Both the position numbers and the translations under genes were made by a program. The notes under the pieces are model-generated. The model saw only the letters and a program-made list of their open reading frames with translations, did not search any database and had not been told where the DNA came from. Shown here piece by piece: positions 16,128 to 22,611 of a stretch of DNA of 23,281 nt. Each line of letters opens with the position of its first letter. Position 1 is the first letter of the stretch. This DNA is from Chloroflexota bacterium (GTDB lineage: Bacteria > Chloroflexota > Limnocylindria > Limnocylindrales > CSP1-4). The stretch covers positions 1-23,281 of the forward strand of contig JAJYJR010000023.1 of NCBI GenBank assembly GCA_021789355.1. The letters run 5' to 3'.

Positions 16128-16901
16128 GTGTCCGGCTCCATCGTTCCAGACCCGCGGGCGATGGAGTCAGCAAGGGCCGTCGCCCGGCAGCTACACGCGA
16201 GTCTCGGGCGGCACCTTCGCGGCGTGATACTGCATGGTTCCGGCGTCCTCGGCGATTACTCGCCGACGCGAAGTGATCTCGACATGCTCGCCGTTTCTGC
16301 CCGAGACCTCACGGACCTGTCATTCGGCGAGGTTCAGGATCGCCTGCTCTCGCTCCAGTACCCGGCTGGCGGCCTGGAGCTTTCGCTGCTCTCGCGGCAG
16401 GACTTGCTCGACGCCCGGCGTCCTGATCCTCCCTTCCAGATCCACCTCCATACTCGAACACACGAGTCGGCAACTCGAGTCGTCGACGGGCGCGGACGTG
16501 CTGGCGACCGAGGTCTCGTGATGCATATCGCGATCGCGCGAGCGCATGGGTACTCCGCCTACGGGCCAGATCCGCAGGCCTTGCTCCCGGTCCTGCCCGC
16601 TAGCCTGGTCCTCCTGGGAGTCCGAGACGAGCTCCTGTGGGCTGCCACGCACGGGACCGTCGAATACAAGGTGTTTACGGCGAGTCGCGCGATGGTTTAT
16701 ATCGCCACCGGCCGGTTCCTGTCCAAAGCCCAGGCGGCGCACTGGATCCGGAGCGACGCTCGGTCGGCATGGGTCACGACCTTCGCGGATGCACGCATGC
16801 TCGAAGTTGCGGCTCCGGCGATCTCGTCGACTGAGTTAGCAGCGCTTCTCGGGCGAGCGATGGCCGCGGTCGACGCGGCACTCCGATCAGCCGACGCGTG
16901 A
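16128..16901 (+). CDS. AadA-like nucleotidyltransferase (aminoglycoside adenylyltransferase family)
   Basis: A protein of about 257 residues with the nucleotidyltransferase signature ILHGSGVLGDYSPTRSDLDM (Gly37-Ser38, Asp50 and Asp52 for the metal ions). A Glu in GGLELSLL (Glu84) sits where AadA has its catalytic base. The C-terminal half is a helical domain like that of ANT(3'')/AadA enzymes, and the size fits (about 260 residues). The start is uncertain: GTG 16128 or ATG 16161, neither with a strong Shine-Dalgarno sequence. These enzymes transfer AMP to hydroxyls of streptomycin or spectinomycin-type compounds. As the last gene of an amino-sugar operon it may protect the producer or tailor the product. 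The substrate is not predictable from sequence. Confidence 0.78.
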   Translation: MSGSIVPDPRAMESARAVARQLHASLGRHLRGVILHGSGVLGDYSPTRSDLDMLAVSARDLTDLSFGEVQDRLLSLQYPAGGLELSLLSRQDLLDARRPDPPFQIHLHTRTHESATRVVDGRGRAGDRGLVMHIAIARAHGYSAYGPDPQALLPVLPASLVLLGVRDELLWAATHGTVEYKVFTASRAMVYIATGRFLSKAQAAHWIRSDARSAWVTTFADARMLEVAAPAISSTELAALLGRAMAAVDAALRSADA

Positions 16902-16912
16902 AGGAGCGATCG

Positions 16913-16975
16913 TTGGCCGGTCCGGTCCGTGCCACGGCTGCACGGCAGCGGTATCAAGGCCAGCCGCTCGACTAG
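16913..16975 (+). other. Short ORF (20 aa) directly after the operon, strong Shine-Dalgarno
   Basis: AAGGAG (16901-16906) overlaps the last base of the upstream stop and lies exactly 6 nt before a TTG at 16913, which opens 20 codons to TAG 16973-16975 (predicted MAGPVRATAARQRYQGQPLD). The spacing is what one would expect for a twelfth operon gene. It may be a small peptide or the stump of a gene cut off when the sequence to the right was inserted. Low confidence. Confidence 0.22.
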
Positions 16976-16985
16976 CGAAGCCTGC

Positions 16986-17001
16986 GCCGGCTGACGCCGG
17001 C
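16986..17001 (+). terminator. GC-rich hairpin after the operon
   Basis: GCCGGC-tgac-GCCGGC (16986-16991 and 16996-17001) forms a 6-bp, all-GC stem with a 4-nt loop. A second short inverted repeat (CTCGGC 17001-17006 with GCCGAG 17018-17023) overlaps it. There is no T-tract. It lies between the operon and the next gene and is the best candidate for an operon end. Confidence 0.35.
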
Positions 17002-17085
17002 TCGGCCTCATACCCTTGCCGAGCTTGCGCTGACCGTGTCGAGCGCGGACAGTGAGTGGTCCATCCCTGGGCGAGGAGGACCGCG

Positions 17086-18585
17086 ATGGCCGACGTCAAC
17101 ACGCTGCTCGATGAGCACGTCACCCTGCGCTACGAGAGCGTCGACCGACTGCTCCTCAACGGCTACGTGCCCAGGCTCCAGACGCCCGAGGGGCTCGCCC
17201 GCTTCCTGAAGGGCCAGCCCGGCGAGGAGATCCCGCGCTATGCCATCCTGGGCGAGCGGGCGGCCCGCTTCATGCGGGACCTGGAGCACTTCGCCGACAC
17301 GGGCGCCGTCCCGCTAGTGCGCTTCGAGCAGGGCCAGCGCAAGGAGGAGGTCGCCCGGCCCTACCTCGACGCCGCGGAGCGCGAGCGGCGTGAGGGCGTC
17401 GTGCTCATCGGCATCGCCCAGGAGCGGGCCGACGTGTTCCGCGCGCCAGCCAAGCGCGACCGCGAGCCCGGGCGCTACGCCGTCCGGCGCACGAGCGCCT
17501 ACGTCAACCACGTCTACCTGTACCTCTTCGACCGCGCCATGGGCGGCGCCTTCATCAAGGTCTGCACCTACGCGCCGTGGAGCGTCCGCGTATGGTTGAA
17601 CGGCCACAGCTGGGCGAGGCGCCAGCTGGAGGATCGCCATCTCGGCTACCAGTCCCTCGACAACGGCTTCGCCGCGGTCGAAGACGGACGGGTCCTCCAG
17701 GAGGTCTGTGACGGCCTGTCCGCCGCGGCCATCGAGCGCTTCGTCCGGCGGTGGCTCGCTCGCCTGCCGTCGCCCTTTACCCCCGAGGACGCCGAGGCGG
17801 GCTACCGCTACGAGCTGTCGATCCTCCAGCTCGAGGTCAGCTGCACCGAGGTCTTCGACCGCCCATCCCACGGCCGGGCCTTCTTCGAGCAGGTCATCAC
17901 CGACCAGCTTGACCTGGGCCGACCGGAGCGGCTGCAGCTCCTCTTCGAGCACCGCATCCTGCGCAACCGGTCCGCGCCCTTCCGGACCCGGGTCTTCGGC
18001 GCCGGCGCCCAGCCGTCGCTGCAGGTCGAGCACCGTCGCACGAAGGTCAAGCAGTACTGGAAGCTCGACCGGGCGCTGCGCACCGAGACGACCATCAACG
18101 ACGCCTACGACTTCGGCATCGGCCGGCGCCTGAAGAACCTACCCACGCTGATCGAGATCGGCCGGGCCATCAACGCCCGCCTGATCGCCCTGGAGCGCGA
18201 GGCGCAGCGCTGTGCCCCTGCGGCGGCGACGTTCGAGGCCCTCGTCGCGCCGTCCGGTCCGCCCGAACGGCGAGCCCCCGGCCTCAGGTTCGGCGACCCC
18301 CGCGTGGTGGCCCTGTTCGGTGCCCTCGCCGACTTCCGCTGGACCGCCGGGGGCATCCGCAGCGGACCCCTCCGCGAGCTCGTCGGACACCATCTCGGGG
18401 CGCCCTATGGTCCGCGTCAGATGGCCTACGACCTGCGCCGCCTCGTGCGCAAGGGGCTCCTCGAGCGCATCCCGCGCACCTTCCGCTACCAGCTCACCGA
18501 CCATGGCCGACAGCTCATCCTGTTCTGCGCCAAGGTCTACCAGCGCGTGATCGGCCGGGGCCTCGCCCGGCTCCATCCGGGTTAG
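17086..18585 (+). CDS. Hypothetical protein, 499 aa, winged-helix-like C-terminus
   Basis: A soluble protein of 499 residues starting at ATG 17086 behind GAGGAGGA (17073-17080), an ideal Shine-Dalgarno sequence. The central part has aromatic-rich segments (YVNHVYLYLFDRAMGGAFIK, YAPWSVRVWLNGHSWARRQL) and looks enzyme-like or nucleic-acid-binding. About residues 410-490 resemble a winged helix: ALFGALADFRW, GPRQMAYDLRRLVRKGLLER, then a wing-like FRYQLTDHGRQ. I cannot name the family. Codon use is far more strongly G/C-ended than in the operon to the left. After the TAG (18583-18585) the same frame continues for 45 codons with coding-like sequence (AWRTYEHELDRLIDDARM) to TAA 18721-18723, so the stop may be a nonsense mutation that removed the true C-terminus. 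Confidence 0.75.
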   Translation: MADVNTLLDEHVTLRYESVDRLLLNGYVPRLQTPEGLARFLKGQPGEEIPRYAILGERAARFMRDLEHFADTGAVPLVRFEQGQRKEEVARPYLDAAERERREGVVLIGIAQERADVFRAPAKRDREPGRYAVRRTSAYVNHVYLYLFDRAMGGAFIKVCTYAPWSVRVWLNGHSWARRQLEDRHLGYQSLDNGFAAVEDGRVLQEVCDGLSAAAIERFVRRWLARLPSPFTPEDAEAGYRYELSILQLEVSCTEVFDRPSHGRAFFEQVITDQLDLGRPERLQLLFEHRILRNRSAPFRTRVFGAGAQPSLQVEHRRTKVKQYWKLDRALRTETTINDAYDFGIGRRLKNLPTLIEIGRAINARLIALEREAQRCAPAAATFEALVAPSGPPERRAPGLRFGDPRVVALFGALADFRWTAGGIRSGPLRELVGHHLGAPYGPRQMAYDLRRLVRKGLLERIPRTFRYQLTDHGRQLILFCAKVYQRVIGRGLARLHPG

Positions 18586-18687
18586 CTCCCCAACCCACTC
18601 CGGACCGCCTGGCGGACCTACGAGCACGAACTCGACCGACTGATCGACGACGCGCGGATGGAGCCCCGGTCTCGGCCCAAACTCGGC

Positions 18688-18864
18688 TCATCCGTGGTCG
18701 TTAGCCGACCTGAGGTCGTCTAACGGTAGGCGCGTGCGGGAGGAGAGGCGCTTTGCCGACGCGCCGAACCGCTTGGAGACCGGGGATCCGAGCTGCCAGA
18801 ACGTGACCGCGCTCTTGTCCTCCTCTTGCTCCGCACGGGAGTCCGGCTGGCTGAGGCTGCCGGA
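18688..18864 (-). pseudogene. Possible gene fragment cut by an IS3 end
   Basis: On the minus strand an open frame runs from the IS3 left end (18864) to a stop at 18688. It has balanced, non-shadow-like composition, including EQEEDKSAVTFWQLGSPVSK. It has no start of its own outside the IS, so it could be the C-terminal remnant of a gene disrupted by the IS. It is not recognised, and the only support is composition. Confidence 0.25.
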
Positions 18865-18987
18865 TGAACCGCTCTGGGTCTGATGGAGGCTCCATCGCTC
18901 TGAAGGAGGATGGAGTCCATGACCGATACGAAGGTCTCCCACCCGTCACAGCGTCGCTACCCGCCTCAGCTCAAGGAACACGCCGTC
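18865..18987 (+). mobile_element. IS3-family left end with truncated orfA
   Basis: TGAACCGCTCTGGGTC at 18865 begins a typical IS3-family left terminal repeat (TGAACCG... followed by GATGGAGGCTCC). An orfA start follows at ATG 18919, with AAGGAGGA (18903-18910) 8 nt upstream. The product begins MTDTKVSHPSQRRYPPQLKE; the RRYPPQLKEHAV segment is the usual start of the helix-turn-helix in IS3 OrfA proteins. Homology stops at Val23 (18987), after which the sequence belongs to the recombinase-associated unit. The rest of this IS is not in the window. The frame happens to stay open to 19278 but no longer looks like a transposase. Confidence 0.6.
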
Positions 18988-19552
18988 CCACCCGAGACCC
19001 GTGGACGCCCGCCCCAGCCGCGCCGGGCCCACGGCCAGGCTCCCGCCCCTTCCCCCAGGGGACCGGTCCCTGTGCGCGCAGATACGCGAGGAGTCCACTC
19101 GCCAGCGCCCCGCGCCAGCGCAGCTCCGCCTCGATGGCCTGCCAGAGCGGCAGCCGGACGAGCCAGACAGCCACGGGTGCGACGCCCCGCGGTGTGGGGT
19201 CCTGATCCGCAAGCACCGGTGCATACCAGCGCAGATACCCCGCCACCGCCAGCAGGTGCGCCGTCGTCATCGCTGTGAGCCGGAGCGTCTCCCCACATGC
19301 CGTCGTCCAGCTCGTGCGCTGGTACAGGGCGCGCACCACGCCGGGCCCGGGCGGCGGGGCGACCGGCGGCCGGGGGTGGCCGGGCCTCTGATCGATCGCG
19401 CCCTCCTCTCTGTGATCCGGCCGCTGGGGCACGAGGTGAGCGCTCGAGGTGGCAGCTGCCGACCGCCACTTGATGCTGCCGCGTCGATGTGTGGAGCATC
19501 GACCCCGCGGCCCTGCATGTCGATCCGCGCGGAGCATCCGGTCGCCACCCAT
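18971..19552 (-). CDS. Hypothetical protein coupled to the tyrosine recombinase
   Basis: A 193-residue frame whose ATG (complement of 19550-19552) overlaps the recombinase stop as TGATG, indicating translational coupling. The N-terminal half is basic and low in hydrophobics. The second half is convincing protein: VRALYQRTSWTTACGETL, MTTAHLLAVAGYLRWYAPVL, VWLVRLPLWQAIEAELRW. The last codons run into the IS3 orfA remnant (18971-18987), so the natural C-terminus is probably lost. I do not recognise the family. As partner of a recombinase it may be a helper for excision or target choice. A shorter start at 19270 is possible. Confidence 0.45.
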   Translation of the reverse strand: MGGDRMLRADRHAGPRGRCSTHRRGSIKWRSAAATSSAHLVPQRPDHREEGAIDQRPGHPRPPVAPPPGPGVVRALYQRTSWTTACGETLRLTAMTTAHLLAVAGYLRWYAPVLADQDPTPRGVAPVAVWLVRLPLWQAIEAELRWRGALASGLLAYLRAQGPVPWGKGREPGRGPGAAGAGVHGSRVGRRVP

Positions 19553-20526
19553 CACGCACCCCCCGTCACAGCCGCGCCGCCCGCGACAAGCTCCGCCATC
19601 TCGCGCTGGAGATCGCTCGAGCGATGGACATAGCCCAGCGCCGTGTCCGCTCGTCGCCAGCGGCCCCACGCCTGTACCAGGGCGACGTCGTGCGTCGTGC
19701 GCGCCACCTTCGTCGCCCCGGCATGCCGCAGCCCGTGGGGCCGTACCGGGTGGTTGATCCCCGCCCGTTTCGCGAGACGCGCGATGATCCGGCGCATCCC
19801 GTCGCCGGTGAGCCGGTGCCCCGGATGCGCCAGATCGACCGAGACGAACACCGCCCCGCCAGGCATCCCGCGGACCCGGCGCAAAGCGAGGAGCGCGGCC
19901 AGCGTCCGGGGCGGGACGCCCAGCACCACCGGGTCGCGGTACCCCTTGCCCACGATCGCCAGCCGACTGCCGGGCACGTCGAGGTCGGACCAGTCGAGCG
20001 CGCAGGCCTCCCCTTCCCGCAGCCCGAGTGTGTACAAAGTGAGGAGGATCGCCCGGTTCCGTACGTCCGCCTCGGTGGATCCCTGGCACACCGCGAGCAT
20101 CGCCGCGATCTCCTCCTCGGAAGGGCCGTCCCGCGTCCCAGGCTCGGGCTGCAGGGGCTCGGCGTCGATCTTGAGCAGCCAGCCACACAGGTCGCGGCGG
20201 TAGGCATGGGTCACGAACGACGCCAATGTGGCGAGGTGGCGGTTGATCGTGGCCGGCGCGAGGCCCTCGCCGCGCAGCGCAGCCATCCAGGCCTCCACGC
20301 AGTCCACCGCCTCGCCTGCGGTGAGCGAGACGAGGTAGAAGCCAGCCTCCTCGGCGTCGGGCGCCTCGAGCCAGGCGGCGAACCTGCGGATCGTCCCCTC
20401 GTAACTGCGCCGCGTGTGGGCGCTGCGCTGGATCCCCAGCCAGCCCGCGCCGAGCATGCCCCGGCGGGCGAGAAGGGCGGGCGAGGCGCGATACAGCGAC
20501 GCCGCGTCGTCGCTCCAGCGGCTCAT
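19552..20526 (-). CDS. Tyrosine recombinase/integrase (XerC/D-like)
   Basis: This 324-residue protein has a SAM-like core-binding N-domain (HTRRSYEGTIRRFAAWLE, ATINRHLATLASFVTHAYR) and a complete catalytic domain. The residues are Arg170 in TLYTLGLREGEA, Lys194 in IVGKGYRDP, His264 and Arg267 in PHGLRHAGAT, Trp290 in AWGRWRRADT and the nucleophile Tyr299 in ALGYVHR. All six catalytic positions are present, so it should be active. The start is ATG at the complement of 20524-20526, with GGAG 7 nt upstream; longer readings upstream are Arg/Pro-rich and unsupported. It strand-exchanges at specific sites and probably mobilises this region. Its stop overlaps the start of the downstream minus-strand partner gene. 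Confidence 0.88.
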   Translation of the reverse strand: MSRWSDDAASLYRASPALLARRGMLGAGWLGIQRSAHTRRSYEGTIRRFAAWLEAPDAEEAGFYLVSLTAGEAVDCVEAWMAALRGEGLAPATINRHLATLASFVTHAYRRDLCGWLLKIDAEPLQPEPGTRDGPSEEEIAAMLAVCQGSTEADVRNRAILLTLYTLGLREGEACALDWSDLDVPGSRLAIVGKGYRDPVVLGVPPRTLAALLALRRVRGMPGGAVFVSVDLAHPGHRLTGDGMRRIIARLAKRAGINHPVRPHGLRHAGATKVARTTHDVALVQAWGRWRRADTALGYVHRSSDLQREMAELVAGGAAVTGGA

Positions 20527-20539
20527 CGCGACGCTCCGA

Positions 20540-20640
20540 TCGGTTCGGGGAACCCCGCGTGTTCTGGAAAACCCTTCTTCTCCAGAGCGTCGCCCCCGAG
20601 CCCGCGAACGGCCCCCTCCCCCTCGCTCGGTTCGGGGAAC
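20540..20640. repeat. Paired 14-bp palindromic repeats upstream of the recombinase
   Basis: TCGGTTCGGGGAAC occurs exactly twice (20540-20553 and 20627-20640), 87 bases apart. Each contains the dyad GTTC-ggg-GAAC. Between them lies another weak dyad, TCTGGA...TCCAGA (about 20563-20586). The first copy is 13 bases upstream of the recombinase start codon. They may be recombinase arm-type sites or operators for autoregulation. Confidence 0.5.
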
Positions 20641-20695
20641 TCGGCGCGGGGGAGACGTGCCGTAGGGCACCCGTGCCGGGGGAGCGCGCTGGCGC

Positions 20696-21082
20696 TCATC
20701 GGACGCGCTCGATGAACTCGGGCGCCCGCCCCTCGGGCAGCGCGTACGTGGCCTGCTCGCCCCAGCCGCGCGGCTGTCGTTCAAGGAGCCCCCTCGTCAC
20801 GAGCTCGGACAGCAGGCGGTCCGCCAGGCGCTGCGAGACCTCGTCGGGGTCGGCGTACGCGCGGCGGACGTACGCGCGCCAGCCGCCCGGCGGTGCGCGC
20901 CCGACCCGGGCGGACTCTGCGTACATCCAGGCCAGGAGATGCGTCGCCGTTCCAGGCGGACCGAGCTCGAGCCTGCCGGGCCACGTCGGCGCCACCTCCA
21001 CGGGGCCCGGTCGCACGAGCAGGATCGCGCCCATCAGCAGGACGAACAGCGCGACCGCGGCAAGGTCGATCAGCAGTTCCAT
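20696..21082 (-). CDS. Membrane-anchored small protein with winged-helix-like domain
   Basis: A 128-residue protein starting at ATG (complement of 21080-21082), with GGGGAG 7 nt upstream. One N-terminal transmembrane segment (LLIDLAAVALFVLLMGAILL) is followed by a cytoplasmic part containing THLLAWMYAESARVG, a Pro/Gly turn, and helices ending in LADRLLSELVTRGLLERQP. The last part resembles the recognition helix and wing of a small winged-helix fold. No family is recognised. It reads in the same direction as the recombinase, about 170 bases upstream, and could be part of the same mobile unit. The start at 21181 would add 33 unsupported residues. Confidence 0.6.
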   Translation of the reverse strand: MELLIDLAAVALFVLLMGAILLVRPGPVEVAPTWPGRLELGPPGTATHLLAWMYAESARVGRAPPGGWRAYVRRAYADPDEVSQRLADRLLSELVTRGLLERQPRGWGEQATYALPEGRAPEFIERVR

Positions 21083-21572
21083 CGATAGCTCCCCTGCGCC
21101 AGGTTCCTCGACGACTTCGTTCAGCCCGCGCATTGTGGGCATGTCAACTCGGTCGTCAAGATTCCGGCGTGGTCCACGCATTTCTCGGACAGATTCGTGG
21201 GTCTGCCGTCCGCCCGGAGCTCGACTTACGCGACCGTACTCTTTCTTTCTATCTACGTACTTCCTGAGAGACCGAAGTACAGGTTCGATCCCAATGGTGT
21301 TCCCGAGACGGATCTATACGTTGTAGAGTCGTCAACAGAGATTCTTATGAGTACGGTCGCCAAAGTCCGCGCACACATCGCAGCAGGAGGAGGCGGGAAC
21401 AGCTCCCAGCGGCCTCGACATCAGGCGCGGCGTCCGCCCGCGCAGGACAAAGCCCGCGCATGACCCCTTGACACGTCTCAGCCGCTGCATAAGGTCCAGC
21501 GGAACCGCTCTGGATGAGCGGCCGGAGCAGTCTCGCAATCGCCATGTATGCAAAGCGAAGGAGATCGTCGAC
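21083..21572. other. Intergenic region with inverted repeat
   Basis: About 490 bases without a supported gene, noticeably more A/T-rich than the rest. It holds a perfect 7-bp inverted repeat GTACTTC...GAAGTAC (21257-21263 and 21274-21280, 10-nt loop) and a promoter candidate near the right end (separate entry). A 38-codon frame at 21347-21463 has no convincing Shine-Dalgarno sequence. Confidence 0.45.
21468..21495 (+). promoter_or_regulatory. Candidate promoter for the 81-aa gene
   Basis: TTGACA (21468-21473) and TAAGGT (21490-21495) are separated by 16 bp. The -35 is perfect; the -10 fits only the T-A-n-n-n-T pattern common in high-GC bacteria. The downstream gene starts at 21573, about 70 bases later. 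Confidence 0.35.
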
Positions 21573-21818
21573 ATGGGCGGCAACTACCTGAACACGGAGT
21601 GCTACGACGAGGGCAGCCAGACCCTGACGGTCTGGTTGGTCGAGGAGCACGACGGCGCAGACGTCATCGGGATCACCGGAATCTACGGCGACGAGGATTG
21701 GGCCTGTGCCAATGCCGACCGCAACGCCGAGGACGGCGAGATTGCAACACGCGTCCGTGAGGCGACGTTCGATCTGACCTCGTCAAAGATCGTGTATCAG
21801 TCCGGACGACCAGGCTAA
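21573..21818 (+). CDS. Hypothetical acidic protein, 81 aa
   Basis: A short soluble protein starting at ATG 21573, with AAGGAG (21558-21563) 9 nt upstream, and ending at TAA 21816-21818. It is acidic (many Asp and Glu), with alternating beta-type segments such as QTLTVWLVEE and VIGITGIYGDEDW. Two Cys are present (TECYD, WACAN). It has no signal peptide or membrane segment. The family is not recognised. It has its own promoter candidate, so it is probably a single-gene unit. Confidence 0.65.
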   Translation: MGGNYLNTECYDEGSQTLTVWLVEEHDGADVIGITGIYGDEDWACANADRNAEDGEIATRVREATFDLTSSKIVYQSGRPG

Positions 21819-22216
21819 CTGCCACTGGCCTGAAAGCGCACGACACCCGGCGTGATCAACTGCGTTCGCCGATTTGGGTTTGACCGATCGAGCGCAGACA
21901 CCGGCACTGCACATACACGTTGCGCTCGCGCGACTGCTGACTGATGTCGCCGCGGAACCGGATAGGCACGGTTCGGCACCACCAAGGGCGAGCGTGACAC
22001 GTGTCCAAGACGCTGGCACAAAGGTCGAAATTCGTCGTTTCTCGCCGGCCCTGCGTTCCACTTGACGACGCGGAGCCGAGCAAGGGCGAGCTTGTATCTA
22101 GATGCCCCGGAAATAGTTCCACTGACGTCCGGACGCGACAAGCATCTTGGCGCCCCGCCCTCCACGGATCGAGGGCGCCTGCGTTCCCGGAGAACCGGGG
22201 GCCAAGGAGATCCATC
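21819..22216. other. Intergenic leader region with hairpins
   Basis: About 400 bases without a supported gene. Near the right end are two GC-rich inverted repeats: GGCGCCC (22149-22155) with GGGCGCC (22173-22179), and CCCGG (22186-22190) with CCGGG (22195-22199). The second ends five bases before the Shine-Dalgarno sequence of the next ORF. They could terminate the upstream transcript or act as a structured leader. Confidence 0.4.
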
Positions 22217-22465
22217 ATGTACGGGCGACCACGAGCAAGGCGGATTCACACCGCGCGACACGGAGCGCTCAGGGGTGATCGAGCCGGATCCCTCCGGGTC
22301 GACGACGCCGGGCCCCACAACCCCGGGTCACTCCATCACATGGATCCTCGCGACGAGCGCCGCGCCGCGCTCGCCGCCCTGCTCTCCAATCCGCTCGAGG
22401 CGCTGGAAGGCCCCCAGCCCCAGGAGCAGGCCCCGGAGAGGACACGGCCGGAGCACGCCGCATAG
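22217..22465 (+). CDS. Hypothetical protein, 82 aa
   Basis: ATG 22217 is preceded by AAGGAG (22204-22209) at a 7-nt spacing and gives 82 residues to TAG. The first 40 residues are Arg/His/Gly-rich and not convincing. The last 41, from a second ATG at 22340, look like a real amphipathic helix plus acidic tail (MDPRDERRAALAALLSNPLE, then Gln/Glu/Pro-rich). A different frame across 22225-22340 has equally high G/C in third positions, so a frameshift or overlapping gene is possible. Function unknown. Confidence 0.4.
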   Translation: MYGRPRARRIHTARHGALRGDRAGSLRVDDAGPHNPGSLHHMDPRDERRAALAALLSNPLEALEGPQPQEQAPERTRPEHAA

Positions 22466-22611
22466 CGGTAGGTGGATCGACGCCGGAGCCGCAGAACGCC
22501 GGCCGAGGCTGCCCCGAACGCCGCTCAGAGGGCCCAGAAAGTTGACACCGGCGCGGCATGGCCGAGCCTGCACACGTGCCGCCGGGCACGGAAGAGGATA
22601 GGGAGGGTGCC

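Noticed and set aside
19553..20188. Upstream part of the 405-codon minus-strand frame that ends at 18971
   Set aside because: It overlaps the recombinase in another frame and is Arg/Gly/Ala-rich. Only the part from 19552 downward has protein-like composition.
21281..21297. GGTTCGATCCC, resembling a tRNA T-loop
   Set aside because: The flanking bases do not form a T-stem or acceptor stem and no D or anticodon arm can be drawn upstream. It is a chance match.
21347..21463. 38-codon plus-strand frame beginning MSTVAKVRAHI
   Set aside because: No good Shine-Dalgarno sequence, Arg/Gln/Pro-rich tail and no family; not enough to call a gene.
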